The notes below the pieces were generated by a model that ran no database searches, was not told the origin of the DNA, and worked only from the letters and a program-made list of their open reading frames with translations. 64,000 bases of DNA from Eutypella sp. D-1 (Eukaryota; Ascomycota; Sordariomycetes; Xylariales; Diatrypaceae), in the NCBI GenBank assembly GCA_023313575.1, contig JAJTTP010000008.1:372001-436000 (forward strand), read 5' to 3'. Positions 34,001 to 47,779 of the stretch are shown here, in pieces. The position numbers and the translations under genes were made by a program. Numbering within the stretch: position 1 is the stretch's first letter; each line of letters begins with the position of its first letter.

Positions 34001-37000
34001 TGCCAGGCCACCTAGAAAAGTACCTATAATACCAGCCTATTACAGGGAATCCAGACGCGCCCCGTGTTACCTTACACTTAGAAGTAGTACTTACCTGCAG
34101 CAACATCTCTGGCCAAACTGGCGCTAATCTCTACGCCATAGAAGTGAGACAAAACCTCCAGGGCCTGTAGACCCTATCATTTGCTTCAAGTTTCCAGCTA
34201 AACCATCTCTAGGCTTTCTGTCAGTGGTTTAAAAATAACGCCTCCCAGATCTTGACCAGGAAGACGTACTACTTAGGTATGTAGTGTAAAAGGAACCTTG
34301 GGAAAGGCTTACAGCATTTAACTACTCATCTGCACAGGCTCTGGAAACACACTAATCAGGAGACGGGGACTGGCGCTCGGCGACTGGTCGATTGATCCCT
34401 CCTATGAAGTACATACGATATCACCACCGTATACATACCATCCTGGGATATCGGTAAACGCGCCCGTTCATCCATCCTCCTTTAATATCTTCACACTCAT
34501 CAGTTCATCGTTCATAGTGTAGATACCTTCCACACATCAGAAGACGAGGGAGTTGGCCAATTTGCAGCACTCCAACTTACTGCAACATGTCGTAATACAT
34601 ACCTACCTTTAAATAGGTACATGGCACGGCTTGCAGTACGGCAGACAAGTTAACCAAAAGTCTCTCCAGGGCTTGTCTACCAGGTCTTCGTCTGAATGGT
34701 TCATCGTGTGTCCATCCGGTCGATTAGTTGGATCGCTTATCACTAGTCCACGCACCTGCCCACTGCTGCGAGCCTGCCCTGATTTTCGCTGACCACTCAT
34801 GTCTCTGTTCGGCGCACCTCAGATCGGACAACCCAAGATTCAAGACCCACGGGTTTGCGACTACTCAAGCTACTACAGTACTTTAATACTTTGTTGGATA
34901 GCGTCAGCTTAGGTATTAAACTCCGGGCCACCATCGCGTAGCTATCAGTCTTCCGGTATGGGGCCATGTTTTGACACCTCGTTTACCGTTCGACAGCCAA
35001 GCTTCTTCTCTTCTCTCGGTTGGGTTCGCTACAGAAACAAGCGCCTTCTAGATCGTCTGCATAGACCTAGGCCTCACCTCATAGGCAGTTCTATCCACTA
35101 CCTGCCACCAGACAAAGCGAAATGCAACGAGGATATGTGCTTACCGACATACCTTGGTAGCCTTAGGTAGTACTTCGTAGACGCACTATGTAGAAACTCT
35201 CTCCTCCCTTCTAACTTTAACTTTACCGCCCTGCCGGTTCTTCAGCCGCGCCTCCATAAGCACATCTAACTTAGTGCTATCATGTACATGCACAACAACT
35301 ACTTACCTACCTACTTATGTAGGTGCACCACACGTATATCTTCAGCTTACTGCATATCCATGGATGCATCAAGAGATGCGGTGCGGGGAGGTGTGGTTGG
35401 CACACGCTGCGCACGACAGCCATGCTGTACCCTGCCGTCCTTCCCAAGGTGGGCCCCGCCACAAGACTTCTATTATATATTGTATCCAGTTCGGGAGGGC
35501 CTTACTACTACGGAGAGCAATGACGCCTCTGACGACCAGTGAACGGTTGGCCGCGGCCGATGTCTACCAGCTTTGCCAACCGGCAAATCCTGTGCGACGG
35601 GGGCGAGAAATATACGGCACGAACCGCACGCCAACAATCACCACCAATGGTCCCCCTCCTTGAAGTCATCCCGCATGTCCTACCTCTACGAGATTTCCTG
35701 CTGCTAACCTATTGTCATATGCCATGGCCCGGAGGGGGGCAGAGGGCACAGAAAAAGACAGCTTATCGTGATCGTGGAGCAGTGGGACCGTCGTCTCTTC
35801 GTCGTCACTAATGCAAGGGGCATATTGAAGGACGGAGCTCGAAGTACACAGAGATTTCGTACCCACCAGTCACATCACATCACATAGCTCTGTGTGCTGC
35901 TGTTACTGCTGCTGCCAGATGTTGTGTCCTCATGTTTGCGCTCAGCTGTCAACGCATGTGTTGCCGTGGCCCTAGGTAGTGAAGAGCGCCCTGTCCGCCC
36001 AATACTTTTATTATGCCCGGGCCCCGGTCTCGTTTGCCTTTGTGTTATCACACCGAGTTACGAACGGACGTTGCGACATATTGTCATCTCTAAGGTAGGC
36101 TGAAACTGATAAGAAAAATTTTTGAATAGAGAAATACCCGTGTGGTCGTGTCCTCCAGTATGTTCAAACACATCTAACTTGCTGCCCGGCCGTTTCGTAG
36201 GTAGTTGCTGCCGCTACCCAGGTTTGCCCACCTTCCACCCCCCTTTTTTTGCCCACCGTCACCTACGGCGGAGAGTCACCCACGGACGGATCAAGCTTCG
36301 GCTGCGGCGGATCGTATCTTGAGTATGCTCCATCCACTTCATACCAAGGAGCGGTCTGTCGAACCACAAAGATCGTCGACGAGGATCCCCCCCTCAATGG
36401 CCGGGCCACGCGTGCACCGTTTGCACATTGTCTTGGGGGGGAAGGATGTCAGGGTTCACCTAACGCCATCGCCGCCTGCCCCTCTCTCTCTCTTTACTTT
36501 ATCTCTCGCCTGACTTTGCTGCCGGAGGCCGAGGAGCTACCCGTCGTCGTCGCAAGCAACCTAAATCAAGCGTCGTGCCGCGCTCTGTTCTTCCGTCGTT
36601 ATCCCATGTATCTATCTATCTATCTACTTCCCTGTGGTGCTCTAATGTACAGATAGTAGTCAGTAAGTTTTAGTAATGTGAATAAACCCTTTAGCCGGTC
36701 ACCGCCAGATGGTCCGTATAAACGACCGGACGAAACGCAAAGGAAGAAAAAAAAAAGATCATTGTCGGTGCTTCAATGGCGTCATGAGGCTGGCTGCCCC
36801 GTCCACCCTCACTCATGTCCCTCTGCTGGTAGGTGCATATAAGTTTAGGTGACACCCCCCCTTATCCACATAATCGGATGCAGGCAGGTTCTCCTTGGCG
36901 ATATACGGGGCCGACCGAAGGCCCATGAATACGGAGGATGATGTAGACGAGTGGGTAATGAGTTGATATACTATCAAGGGTAGTCTAGACTACTTCGTAC

Positions 37001-40000
37001 ATAGACGGTAAACTGTACCTCGCCTTTTCCTCGTTTGAAACTATCTTTTGTTTATTTTAATCCTATTCTTTCACCGAGCCAACGGGCGGCGGTGTTTTTT
37101 GGGGAGGTTTTCCTTAGTTAACTATATCTTGTATTCCTCACCTCCCTTCCTCGCTTCTGTAGGACTTTTAGATCGTCATTTTACCAGGATCAACCTTCCC
37201 AGCTGGATAAAGTCAGACACTGGCTTTTCCTATAGCCTAGGCTACATGGACCTTTTGTCCGAGTCCGAACCCGAAATCCCTAACCTACCGCAGCAGTTCG
37301 TTGGCATTCTTGCCCGTGATGATTACATTAGCTCCGGGTGCTCGGGACGATACCTGTGTCTAGCCAGAGTCGACCATTGTGGTTCCGGGCCGCTGGTAAG
37401 TTTGAGGGCTCGTTTTCACTTGTGTAGCGCCCCATCATGTCACCCCTCTCGCCCTTTTCGCTCTTGGCTAGGGACCAGTCATATCCATGTAGGTTTGGAG
37501 ATAGATTGGTGTTTTTTTTTTTTTTTAACTCTTTTTCCCTCTTTATTCCCGACGGAGACTTCCTCGTGATCTGCCGTAAAGCTGGTTGTTATTTACGCTT
37601 GGCAGCTCGGCGGCCAACTTCTGAAACAAAACAAACGCCCATAAGTAGCTACTAGCTTCCTTCCCCCGGCATCGTGGACCCCAGACTTCCTCCTAGACAG
37701 GGGTCGGAAAGAAAACAGAACCAGAAATTTGAGAAACAGATTGGGAAAAATAAGAAATAGAAATTGCGCTTAGTGTTCCTTACTTCTCGGAGAGACCCGT
37801 CTGATGCCACAACATAACGTCTTATTACCCACTCTCTCAGACGAGAAGATTGTTTCGTCTCCCGGGTCTGAAGAGCATCCGGAGCTGATGTAGATGTAGA
37901 GTTAACCAATTGACCAATAATGGACGAAGAACGGATACTACTGCTACCACGACTACTGTGCACTAATACGACAACCAGTGGTTGCACTATTGGCGACAGA
38001 GCCGCCTGGTGTCCGGCGTCGGTAGGCATCGGCACCCCCGACTACACTACTGGGTAGTTTACCCCGGGAAGCCTGGTCCCAGATGGCCGCTAACTAGTGT
38101 CGGTCCCTACATGAGGCATTTGACATACTCGTAGTAGATGGTAAGCTCCTACAAGATAGTGAGGAGCACGCGGCCATTTCGTTTCGGAGGCTCAGCTTCG
38201 GGGGTCGAGCTGAGCAGGTTAGCCATTAGCCATGCAGACCATATGAGATCTGGCTACCCTACCTACCTAAAACCTCCCACTAACCTCATCCCTCTTATCT
38301 TTTCTTTTCCCCCATCCGAGGCACATAAGAAGGCTTGCAGGTTCTAGACTACGTAGTAAATACGTAGACAAGATAGGCCGCAGTTCATCGAAACACAAAG
38401 CAGGGAAATCCCCTGCGCTAACAAGCAAACGCAGCAAGCAAACTCGGTGCACCTCCTTGACTTTGCAATGCAAGGCATATATACTATATACTATGTATGT
38501 GAGATCCAATGCACACATTATCCAGACCAGCGGAAATGGCGGCGGGGCAGAGAGAAAAAAAAGGAAAGAGGGGTGCTAAAGCCTCCCGAGTAGACCGAGC
38601 GCCGCCGCGGCGTTCCAGCGAGGGGGGGACGGGGATGTTAGGATGATGACCCCTTCCTTGCTTTTTTCGTGCACATTCTCGACGCCATGCCGCAATCGAC
38701 ATGCAGCCGCCGTATTGCATGCAGTCCTCCTTGCTTCGCGACTGACAGCCGACAGGCTAGCAGGTTATTCTGTAGGTATATGGTCTGTCTATGTGCGCAT
38801 CGGGGAGTGCATCAGACTACTATACAGGTTATGATCAAATGGTAATTTCGGTTCGCAATAGTTCTTTCTGGTGGCTTGCGAGACATCTCGAAGGACCTAC
38901 GTAATGAGTAGTAAAAGTAATGGACCAATCGGGGAGAATACTGGTTTGAAGAAAAGTCTCTCCACAATATCAAATCATATAGTTTTATCTCAGTTCACCG
39001 AAGCAGCCCAGATGGAACATCATATGGGAACTCATTAAGATGTGATTATATATGTCTAAGCTGACTGCCTCCACCAAAAAGGGGCTTTGGGGGTGGCTTC
39101 GTATTGAGCTGGAGGCGTCGCCGCCTTGAAGAAAAGCCCGCATATCACAGCGCTCGCCGAAAGTGCAGGGCGCCCTGTGCTCCATTAGCCCTTCCTGTCC
39201 TGTTTATCCGTCATATACGGAGTACTACTATTCACCTTATCCGCGGCAAGCGGCGGCGGCGGGGTGAGAGAGTCCGTGTCAGCCCGCTGCGTTGCAACGC
39301 GGGCGGATGGCGGGTTTGAGGTTGACGACTGACTGCCTACGGCACTTACTCTGATATACTCCCCCCGCATCCGCATGCATATAAGCCTGGCATTGTATGT
39401 ATGTGGAATTTTCCACTTTAAGACCCTCGCGGTGCTGATGGTGGTGGTAGGTAGTAATGCGGCTCTAGAGAGACGGGGTCGATCTCATCACGTATTGGCG
39501 GCACTAGTCGGGGGAAGGCATACGAAGTACATGATCTGATACTCGGCATGAAGCAATGCTACTGCACTCGATATTGCACACACACGACACACACATTCTC
39601 TCTCCTCTTCTCTCCCCTTCTCTCGCCACCGGTGCTTTTGCAGTTCTTACGGAGATATATATCGCCAGTGAAAGGGGGGGGGGGTTGTCACATCCGGTCT
39701 AGGCGGCGGTCGCAGCAACGCAGCTTCTCCCGCCGTCCACGCTGGCATATGAAGAAAGGGGTGGAGGCAAGCCACACAGCAAGTTCCAGCCCCGGCTGGT
39801 TGGTTGTCTGAAATCTAATAAAGGTCTGCGCGTAATATCCGTCCAAAGCTTCCAACGAATCCTGCTACATAGAAGTCCGGCACCAAAAGAGGCCATCTTG
39901 CCTGCCAGCCTGTCCTTGCCTGCCTCAATCCCAGGTCGCTAGAAAGCTGGAGGGTAGTTTTTGATCTGCCCCATTGGTCGAGAACAGGGATGTCGACGAT

Positions 40001-41642
40001 GCGCGACACACGCCGAGCGGCGAATGATAGACGCGTTCGGACCACAGCCCGCGTCTCTCCAACCGCGCATCTATAGCCGGGGTCAGCTAGTTATAACCCT
40101 ACCGACCTAGGTAGTTTAACGGAGAGCAAATAACAACCAATGATATTTGAGTGCTCGCACTTCTCTCTCTCTCGCGTCATATTTAGTACAGCGCGCGCCG
40201 CTTCAAACACGCAATACTTACGCACATTGATGGCCGGCCAACAGGAGATCTCTGTCTCTGTGTGAGCTGAGTACCTTTGATTTATCACGTTGCTCTTGGA
40301 TATCAAGCATGTCTAGCACCCTCTCGTGTTGTACCGGAAAAGGCAAGCTTCTAGAATATCCGAGGTTACCTAACAGCTACTCATGTGAGTACCTAGGCGA
40401 TACCCTTACTCTACAATACATAGCCTATGCGATAGAAAGGTAAATAGATGGTAACGATAGCCAAGCTAGTCTCTTTTTTCTTCCATTCGCGAGATGGGGG
40501 TCTACGAGACATAGCTATATATTGTACCATCCCGCAGAAACGGAAGAACCCTTCTAGGCGCAGCATCCCATGAGCCTTTTATTACGTGGAATGAGTATCA
40601 GGACGATGTATACGGTGATACCTTACTTCCCGGCTTAGACTAGCCTTCAGGGAGACCGGCGGGAGTAGAAGATGCCGGCGCTAAACCGGGGGAAACGTAT
40701 GTACGCTCATTTACAGCGGGAGGGAATGGTGAGAAAGTAACGCCGGGACAGTGTCGTCAAGGAATGTCAAAATGATTACCCCGTGTAGTACATCGCTTTA
40801 GACATACAGCAGATCGGTAGATATCGACATACGCCGTAATTCCGCAAAAATGTCAGACGGGCAGGTGGTCAGATCTAAGCCCTGGTAAATATTTGTAACT
40901 TGATATTATCATGAGCTGAATAGTTAGTTCGATGTGAAGAACTCGAGGAGTCGAAGGAGAAGGTATTCCAGCCAATCAGTGTCAAACCCCAGTCAAAGTT
41001 ATGTGTACCTAGGTACCTACATACACATATGTATGTATATCTGAGAATAAGGTATGGCAATTAGAGCTCTAGGTAGGTATTGAGTTTATGTAGGCCGAGA
41101 AATACCCGTTTATGGCGCTATAATAAGCCTAATACAGTGTGAATTAATTCTGTTCTGACGTGGAAAAGTCAGCCCGCTGCCTATATTATAGTGTATTAAG
41201 CGATTCTAGGGTACAGTATCATCACAGTTATTACACATTCTTTCGGTGCTCCACCCGGCTCAGACCATTATCAACGATTTTATGCAAAGCGGCCCTCTCC
41301 ACCCCCTTCTAACTGCTATCTATGTACATAGTATGGTAGTGATCAATGTCTTGTCGGGGACTGCTTACAACTTCAAGCCACGATCCTTCCGGAACGCCGT
41401 CTCACCTTTGCCCGTAGGTGGATCTCTCACAAATTTGATCTGCAGGACTTCTGCAGTCGCTAAAATTGCAACGCCGTGATATCTCACTCAGGGCTGCATA
41501 TCTCCTCGTATTCGTCACCTCTTGGAAGACATTCATCCGGATAAACTCTATCCGTATCTGGTAGCAAGCCGCGGGTCATAGCCCCTAGTTCCTGGTACCT
41601 GTCCACCGGTGCACCCTGTCGCCTTCCGGTTGCCCCGTCATC
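31050..41642. other. About 10 kb without a convincing gene
   Basis: Many short open frames on both strands lack conserved motifs. Simple features include the C/T and T runs around 32076-32090, GTAAGT/TACTTAG words around 32640-32720 and 33120-33300, (TCTA)n near 36608-36625, a T run near 37511-37526, and a G run near 39676-39684. The best coding-like piece is about 37249-37395 (ATG frame with MDLLSESEPEIPNLPQQ) ending before a GTAAGT, but I could not connect it to a second exon. AGGTACCTAGGTA-type palindromes recur. Confidence 0.45.
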
Positions 41643-44005
41643 ATGGAGGCCGATCTCAGAGCCGTGCTCCCGGACATCGATCCGGTCGTGTCCGAGTACT
41701 CCGTGGGTTATCTACGCCACGCCTCCACTGCCTGGGCCGGTGATGAGGAGTCCTCCGGCGTATCCCCGCTATCTGAAGCCGCCGTCGCTATTACTGAGCT
41801 TCTGCTCTCCGCGTCCGGAAACGCTGCCGGACCCCAGCAGCAGAAGATTCAGGACCTCGTTGCCAAGTGGGTCGAGAAGTATGAGGAGGCCAACAATGCC
41901 AACGGCGAGCGCCGGGGCCCCTCCGCCGTCAAGCGCCTTGACCAGGCCATCCAGGTCGGCGCCCAGCGCAACATGTCCTCCACCCTCGCCGTCACCACCG
42001 GTAGCGTCGACCTTGAGTCCGCCAACGCCCGCAAGGTCGAGTCTAAGGTTGACCGGAAGAAGCTCGAGAAAGCCGAGCGTAAGATCGCCGCCAAGCAGAG
42101 CAAGAAGCAGTTCAAGAACGTCGAGTACGAGGCATCGAAGCTGCTCAACTTGCCCGAGGACACCCAGAGCTACGAGGAGTTCTACATGGCCGTGAATCCT
42201 CTGCAGCTCGGCGCCGGCACCACCAAGTCCAAGGATGTAAAGATCGACAACATCGATGTCAGTATCGGTGGGCAGAGGATATTGACCGATACGGACTTAA
42301 CGCTTGCGTACGGTCATCGTTACGGTCTGGTTGGTCACAACGGTGTTGGTAAATCCACATTGCTTAGGGCCCTCTCGAGGAGAGAGGTGCCCATTCCAAC
42401 ACATATCTCCATTCTTCACGTCGAGCAAGAGGTAAGCCCATGCCATCGCCACATTGAAAGACTCCAGCTGACCTAGTCCAGATTACTGGTGATGACACAT
42501 CGGCCTTACAAGCCGTACTAGACGCAGATGTTTGGCGGAAAGTTCTACTCAAGGAACAGGCGGTATGTTTATCGGTTCCCACATAACCTAGTAAAGTGTC
42601 TGTATTAATGCAATCACAGGAAATTACGACAAAACTTGCAGATATCGAAGCCCAGCGCTCGTCAATGGCCGACACTTCTGCTGATGCGGCCAAGCTTGAC
42701 ACTGACCGGGAGGCTCTTGACTCGAAGCTCGGAGATATTCAATCCAAGCTGGCAGAGATGGAGTCGGACAAGGCAGAATCTAGGGCAGCTAGTATCCTAG
42801 CTGGTCTCGGCTTCTCTCCAGAACGCCAACAGTTTGCGACTAAGACGTTCTCTGGTGGTTGGCGCATGCGTCTGGCACTTGCCAGAGCCCTGTTCTGCGA
42901 GCCCGACCTGTTACTTCTCGACGAACCGTCTAACATGTTGGACGTTCCCTCGATCACTTTCCTGTCTAATTATCTCCTCACCTACCCAAGCACCGTTCTC
43001 GTAGTCAGTCACGACAGAGCCTTCCTGAACGAGATAGCCACGGACATCATACACCAGCACTCGGAGCGCCTCGACTACTATAGGGGGGCGAACTTCGAGT
43101 CGTTCTATGCTACGAGAGAGGAGCGCAAGAAGACGGCCAAGCGTGAGTACGAGAACAACGTGGCGCAACGGGCGCATCTCCAATCCTTTATCGACAAGTT
43201 CCGCTACAACGCCGGCAAGGCCGCGGAAGCCCAGTCACGAATCAAGAAACTCGAACGCATGCCCATCCTGGAGCCGCCTGAGGCGGAGTACAGCGTCAAG
43301 TTCCGTTTCCCGGAGGTCGAGAAACTGTCGCCGCCCATCGTGCAGATGTCAGGCGTCACGTTTGGGTACAGCCCGGACAATATCCTGCTTAAGGACGTGG
43401 ATCTAGACGTGCAGCTCGACTCCCGGATCGGCATCGTGGGTCCCAACGGCGCAGGTAAGACGACTATCCTCAAGCTGCTGATCGGAAACCTACAGCCGAC
43501 CAAGGGCCTCATCAGCCAGAACTCGCGGCTGCGGATCGGGTTCTTTGCGCAGCACCATGTGGACGCCCTGGACTTGACAATGAGCGCGGTCAGCTTCATG
43601 GCGAAGACGTACCCAGGCCGCACGGACGAGGAGTACCGGCGGCAGCTGGGGGCGTTCGGTATCACGGGGACGACGGGCCTGCAGAAGATGGAAGTGCTGT
43701 CGGGAGGTCAGAAGTCGCGCGTGGCGTTCGCGTGCCTGGCGCTGACCCAACCGCACATCCTCGTGCTCGACGAGCCGTCCAACCACCTCGATATCGAGGC
43801 CATGGACGCCCTCGCCGAGGCCCTCAACACCTTCGAGGGCGGCGTCCTCATGGTTTCCCACGACGTCACCATGCTCCAGACCGTCTGTACCAGCCTCTGG
43901 GTCTGCGAGAACGGCACCGTCTGGAAGTTCCCCGGCGACGTCCAGCAGTACAAGAAGCGCATCGCCGCCCAGGCTAACGACGCCGGCGTCGTCAAGGCTC
44001 ACTAG
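41643..44005 (+). CDS. gcn20: ABCF ATPase GCN20 (GCN1-GCN20 activator of GCN2)
   Basis: Exons 41643-42431, 42482-42562 and 42620-44005 give 751 residues, essentially the length of yeast Gcn20. Both introns (50 and 57 bp) are short, and the joined sequence reads VEQE-ITGDDTSALQAVLDADVWRK. The N-terminal 200 residues form the helical GCN1-binding-type region with a Lys-rich segment. Two ABC cassettes follow. Cassette 1 has Walker A GHNGVGKSTL, signature FSGGWRMRLALA and Walker B LLLLDEPSNMLD; cassette 2 has GPNGAGKTTI, LSGGQKSRVAFA and ILVLDEPSNHLD. There are no membrane segments, as expected for ABCF. GCN20 with GCN1 on ribosomes activates the GCN2 kinase, which raises translation of the CPC1/GCN4 mRNA. 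It is transcribed convergently with the 2EXR gene. Confidence 0.95.
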
Positions 44006-44639
44006 GATGGGAGGGACACTCTGTTGGGGTGGGTCAATTGCCAAAGCGCGTGGTCGGTTGTAGCATGGTCGCATAGGTAGTTTATTATGTAGGCATAGCG
44101 CCATATGTGAATGAGAACATGAATGATCGCCTATAATGAGATAACTAGCATCTTCACTTCAATGGCGCCCGTAAGACTTGATCCATCATCTAATCTTGCG
44201 CGTTCTGTAATCTAGAAGCACCCGTTCTATCCACGTATCTTAAACGACAAGGCAGTCACGAGCTATATGAGTAGGCTTTTAAGACTTGACTTGGACTATT
44301 AAAACACAACTAGACTAATCTCTCAGAAGGAATGTGAAGCCACATATGATATGTAAATCTGAAGCAAAAATATGACAGGGCAAGTGAATGACGGAAGTAG
44401 CTCAGCTACGAGATGGCTGGCTATGGTGACAACATGACTCTTCCTCCTTCTCGTCAGGGGAATCCCCACTCGTTCTCCTTTCATCCCAATGTTTCCCAGC
44501 AAATGGTGAAATGGAGGTCCTGGCATGTATTCAATTTGGCGTTATAGACCGCTGTGCTTGCACACCATATGCTATATGCCTAAAGTGTCGTTCCATGCAA
44601 AGAAACCAGTGCCTAACAACATCGAAATGCACAGGGAGG
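44006..44639. other. Convergent 3' spacer
   Basis: Between the 3' ends of GCN20 and the 2EXR gene. Only short open frames; no feature is recognised. Confidence 0.5.
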
Positions 44640-45704
44640 TTAATAGGGGTTGTGCTCCCACTTCCTCCTATCCTCCACAAGTGCAAAGCCACATGTCGGT
44701 ATCACCTCTGGCATGCGATTCGTGAAATAATCATGCCAACTAAGATCTCCAAAGGGCATCATCGTATGGCGATCCAGATACGGAAATCCCTGCCCGTCGA
44801 CCGATGACAAGCCGACACCAGGAGTCAACAACGCCATAGCGTTCGCCCAGCCGGATTGAATTTGGCTTTTTGTGTTCGCCCATCTTTGGATGGCATCGGA
44901 ATCGGCCTCTTCGTGCTCGGGATCTACAATGTGTTCACGCCAGAGCTCGAAGGTGTCAGATGGCATGCTGTTGGATGACAGCTTTTCCCGCTCAAGAAGT
45001 CGGAAAAGTCTGGGTGCAACACCCGAGGACAATCTTTCCATATTCGGTAGGACAATTTTGTCAGAGCCAAACAACTCTGAGGTCATGTCCGGACTCCAAT
45101 ACTTATCGACCATAGTGACTTCGCCACGCAACTCGAAATAAATTGTCTTGAGGTTGTGGAACCCCTGGGCTTTCAACAGATAGTTGAAAGCACTTGAAGC
45201 ACAGCCAAGCTGGAATTCGAGTGCCGACACTACAATTGTCTCTACGATACTGGGTAGCTGGCACAGAGATCCCTCCCATGTATGAATAACGACATCGCGA
45301 TCCGGTTGAAACCAAGTCCATTGAGGGATCTCGTTAGCCTCCGTTCTCCACATGCCACCGCGGCGAGTGGCTATGTGCCGCGCCTCTGCGGAGACATTGG
45401 CGACAACGGGAGGCGGCTGAAGTATGCTCCTATTGCCTGTGGACTCGGCTGCCATGACATATCGACGAGGAATAGCAAGGTCCCAGATGTGGTACCGAAT
45501 TTCTGCTGGTAGCCGGGAAAAGCTAGGAAAAGGAAAGACTGGCTCTCGAGGGGGATCTCGATGGCGATATCTGTGAAGTTGGGTTGACAAGCTTCTTTCT
45601 AGCTCCTGGAGTCGCTTCGCTGCCTTCTCGTTGCAAAGCATCACTGTATGCACAACCTCATGCGCCATGCTATCTAACAAGAGGTCGTTCGGTGTGGACG
45701 CCAT
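44640..45704 (-). CDS. 2EXR-domain protein, function unknown
   Basis: A single exon of 354 residues from the ATG at 45704. An open frame extends four codons further to a TTG, but the ATG (MASTPNDLL) is the sensible start. Residues around 55-75, FPSFSRLPAEIRYHIWDLAI, match the 2EXR motif common in lineage-expanded families of filamentous ascomycetes, whose role is unknown. Other family-like pieces are VSAEARHIATRR and the long C-terminal part with many aromatic residues. No signal peptide or membrane segment is seen. Confidence 0.8.
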   Translation of the reverse strand: MASTPNDLLLDSMAHEVVHTVMLCNEKAAKRLQELERSLSTQLHRYRHRDPPREPVFPFPSFSRLPAEIRYHIWDLAIPRRYVMAAESTGNRSILQPPPVVANVSAEARHIATRRGGMWRTEANEIPQWTWFQPDRDVVIHTWEGSLCQLPSIVETIVVSALEFQLGCASSAFNYLLKAQGFHNLKTIYFELRGEVTMVDKYWSPDMTSELFGSDKIVLPNMERLSSGVAPRLFRLLEREKLSSNSMPSDTFELWREHIVDPEHEEADSDAIQRWANTKSQIQSGWANAMALLTPGVGLSSVDGQGFPYLDRHTMMPFGDLSWHDYFTNRMPEVIPTCGFALVEDRRKWEHNPY

Positions 45705-47779
45705 GGTACCCAACACCTGGATTGAGTGGATTGAGTAGAGAGATGACTGCTATCCTTCTGCAAATGGATTGGAAGCGAGGGAAAGTCTTCTGGGCTGTAA
45801 CAGCTGGAAACTCGGTCGCCTCGCTGTTCTACTACCAAAAGGATTTCATGCCTTGACCGCAGATGCGCTGGTGCACCTAGCGACCGTCCGGGGTTGTGCT
45901 GCCTGAACCAGCAACTACTTAGTATGAGCCTCATTCTGTTCAGGGGAAACTCAAAAGGATTATGAGGAATGGTCATGATTACCTCCTAGCAACCTTCTGC
46001 GTTAGATACCTACTTACACCAGATCTTAATATCCAACGCAGCTCCCTCCGAGTTACATAAACACAACAAGTTGAGTAGAGTCGAAGTAGCAAAAAGTTGT
46101 GTGTGGCGGGAAACCGCACGAACAGGTTCTTGGCAGCCCTATGGCGTAGCGAATGTCAGCCGACAGTTTTGTACCAGTTGTAGTAGATATCTACGTACCT
46201 AGGTAGATACCTTAGTCGGACTGAAAGGCTTTTCTTTGGTGGTGTAGTAGGAGGTATAGGTTGAGTCTCCCTAATATGAGGAATGATGGATAAAAAGTTG
46301 GACAGAAGGAGGAGCAAGAGACTTCCTTTTAATGATTAGTTGAATCCATCCATGCCTCCCAGCCAACATCTACACGAGCCAGATCTGCCTGCCTCAGGCA
46401 AGCACGATAGACATGACGCACATCGTTCCTGCCATGTCAGGAATCTCTTTATCCTCCTCCTGTCTGATTGTCCTCCTTTTGTCTGATTCGTCAGCCTCAA
46501 GGGCCGGTGCATAGATGCGATACATGCATGGATGGGATGCCAGATAATTCTAGCAAACCTTAGATACCTAGGTACCTACGTAGATATTATATCAACCTTA
46601 CCTAGACTCAACCTGATGTCGCTAATCTAACAGCATTATACCTGATTTTGTTGCAGAGATCTAGGTACCTAGGTATGTAATAGTTGCACCTAAGGTGCCT
46701 GAGATTAGCATTCTATCACATTATTAGTTACATAATGGAACCTGCCTGTCGGAAACATCATTATTCTTAATTTCCCCCTCTTCTTCAAGCCCGTTTTGAA
46801 ACTGCTCTGGGAACGTTACCAGGCATAGCAGAGTCTCTTTCTGCATTGTAAATGTGTCAGACGACCAAACAACCAGGTCCATTGGGTGTTCCTAAGTGAA
46901 AGGTGATGATGTCCGGATATCTCAATATGCTACAAGTGAAGGGTACCTTAGATATCTTAGGTAAGTAGGCAAGTACCAACCTTACCTAAGGTAAGTACAT
47001 ACAGGTATAATTGACACGTCCACCTGCATACAACCTGCGCAGGTACGATGTACAATCGCCCACCTGTACAACCTCAGGCGATAAATTGGGGCAAGATTGG
47101 ACAAATTGGAGGTCAGGATTGGGTATGGGAAGATGGTCTGTGCACAGCTACTTAGACAAGAGCAGGTACGGCCCCTCCATGGTCTACCCCCTTAGGCAAC
47201 CGTGCTCCTCCCCCAGAGTAGCTAGCGTCATGTCATTTAAGCATTTAGATTGGCAGATGCTTGGTACTTGTAGCCTGAGATAGGTTAGCTTCCCTTTTTC
47301 CCCCTCCCATCTCCCTCCCATCTGTGTGCCCCCCCCCCCCCCCCCCCAAAGCTACCCGCGTTAAGTAGAAGTAGACCAAAACATGAAAGCCAGAAAGCCA
47401 AAAAAGCTACCAGAAAGCCACCTAGAAAATGGAAGCGGGGCTAATCTAATAAATCAACAAATCTCGGAAGATACTTGGGGGGCAACCTAATAACTTTAGA
47501 ACCCTTTTTTCCTTCCCCTACACCGCTTCACTTCCACCTTTTTTTCCCCAGATAACAGCCAACCCTGCCCAACCCAGCCAACACAACTTCTTTCTACCTT
47601 GAAGAATTGGAACAAATAATTTCCTTTCCTTTCAATTCCTGTCCGGTCCTGACCTTTCCTCTTTCTCGTCAGCCAGTCCATCAGCCATCAGCTATCAGCT
47701 ATCAGCCATCTTTCACTCCCTCGAATCTTTGACAGAGATATTCGTGTTGTTAGAGACTATCTAATTCACTATCGCCAAA
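45705..47779. other. Divergent upstream region of the 2EXR gene and beta-tubulin
   Basis: No gene is recognised. AGGTACCTAGGTA palindromes cluster at 46197-46212, 46564-46588 and 46661-46678. A 19-base C run lies at 47329-47347, about 430 bases before the tubulin ATG, followed by pyrimidine-rich promoter and leader sequence. Confidence 0.5.

Noticed and set aside
35274..36656. Several ATG frames of 100-135 codons
   Set aside because: They overlap in different frames, are rich in residues typical of random translation (Cys, His, Arg, Thr), and show no conserved motif or splice pattern.
37048..37569. 173-codon frame with a plausible GTAAGT donor at 37396
   Set aside because: The nearest acceptors leave an intron too short to splice, and the flanking translation is hydrophobic low-complexity sequence.
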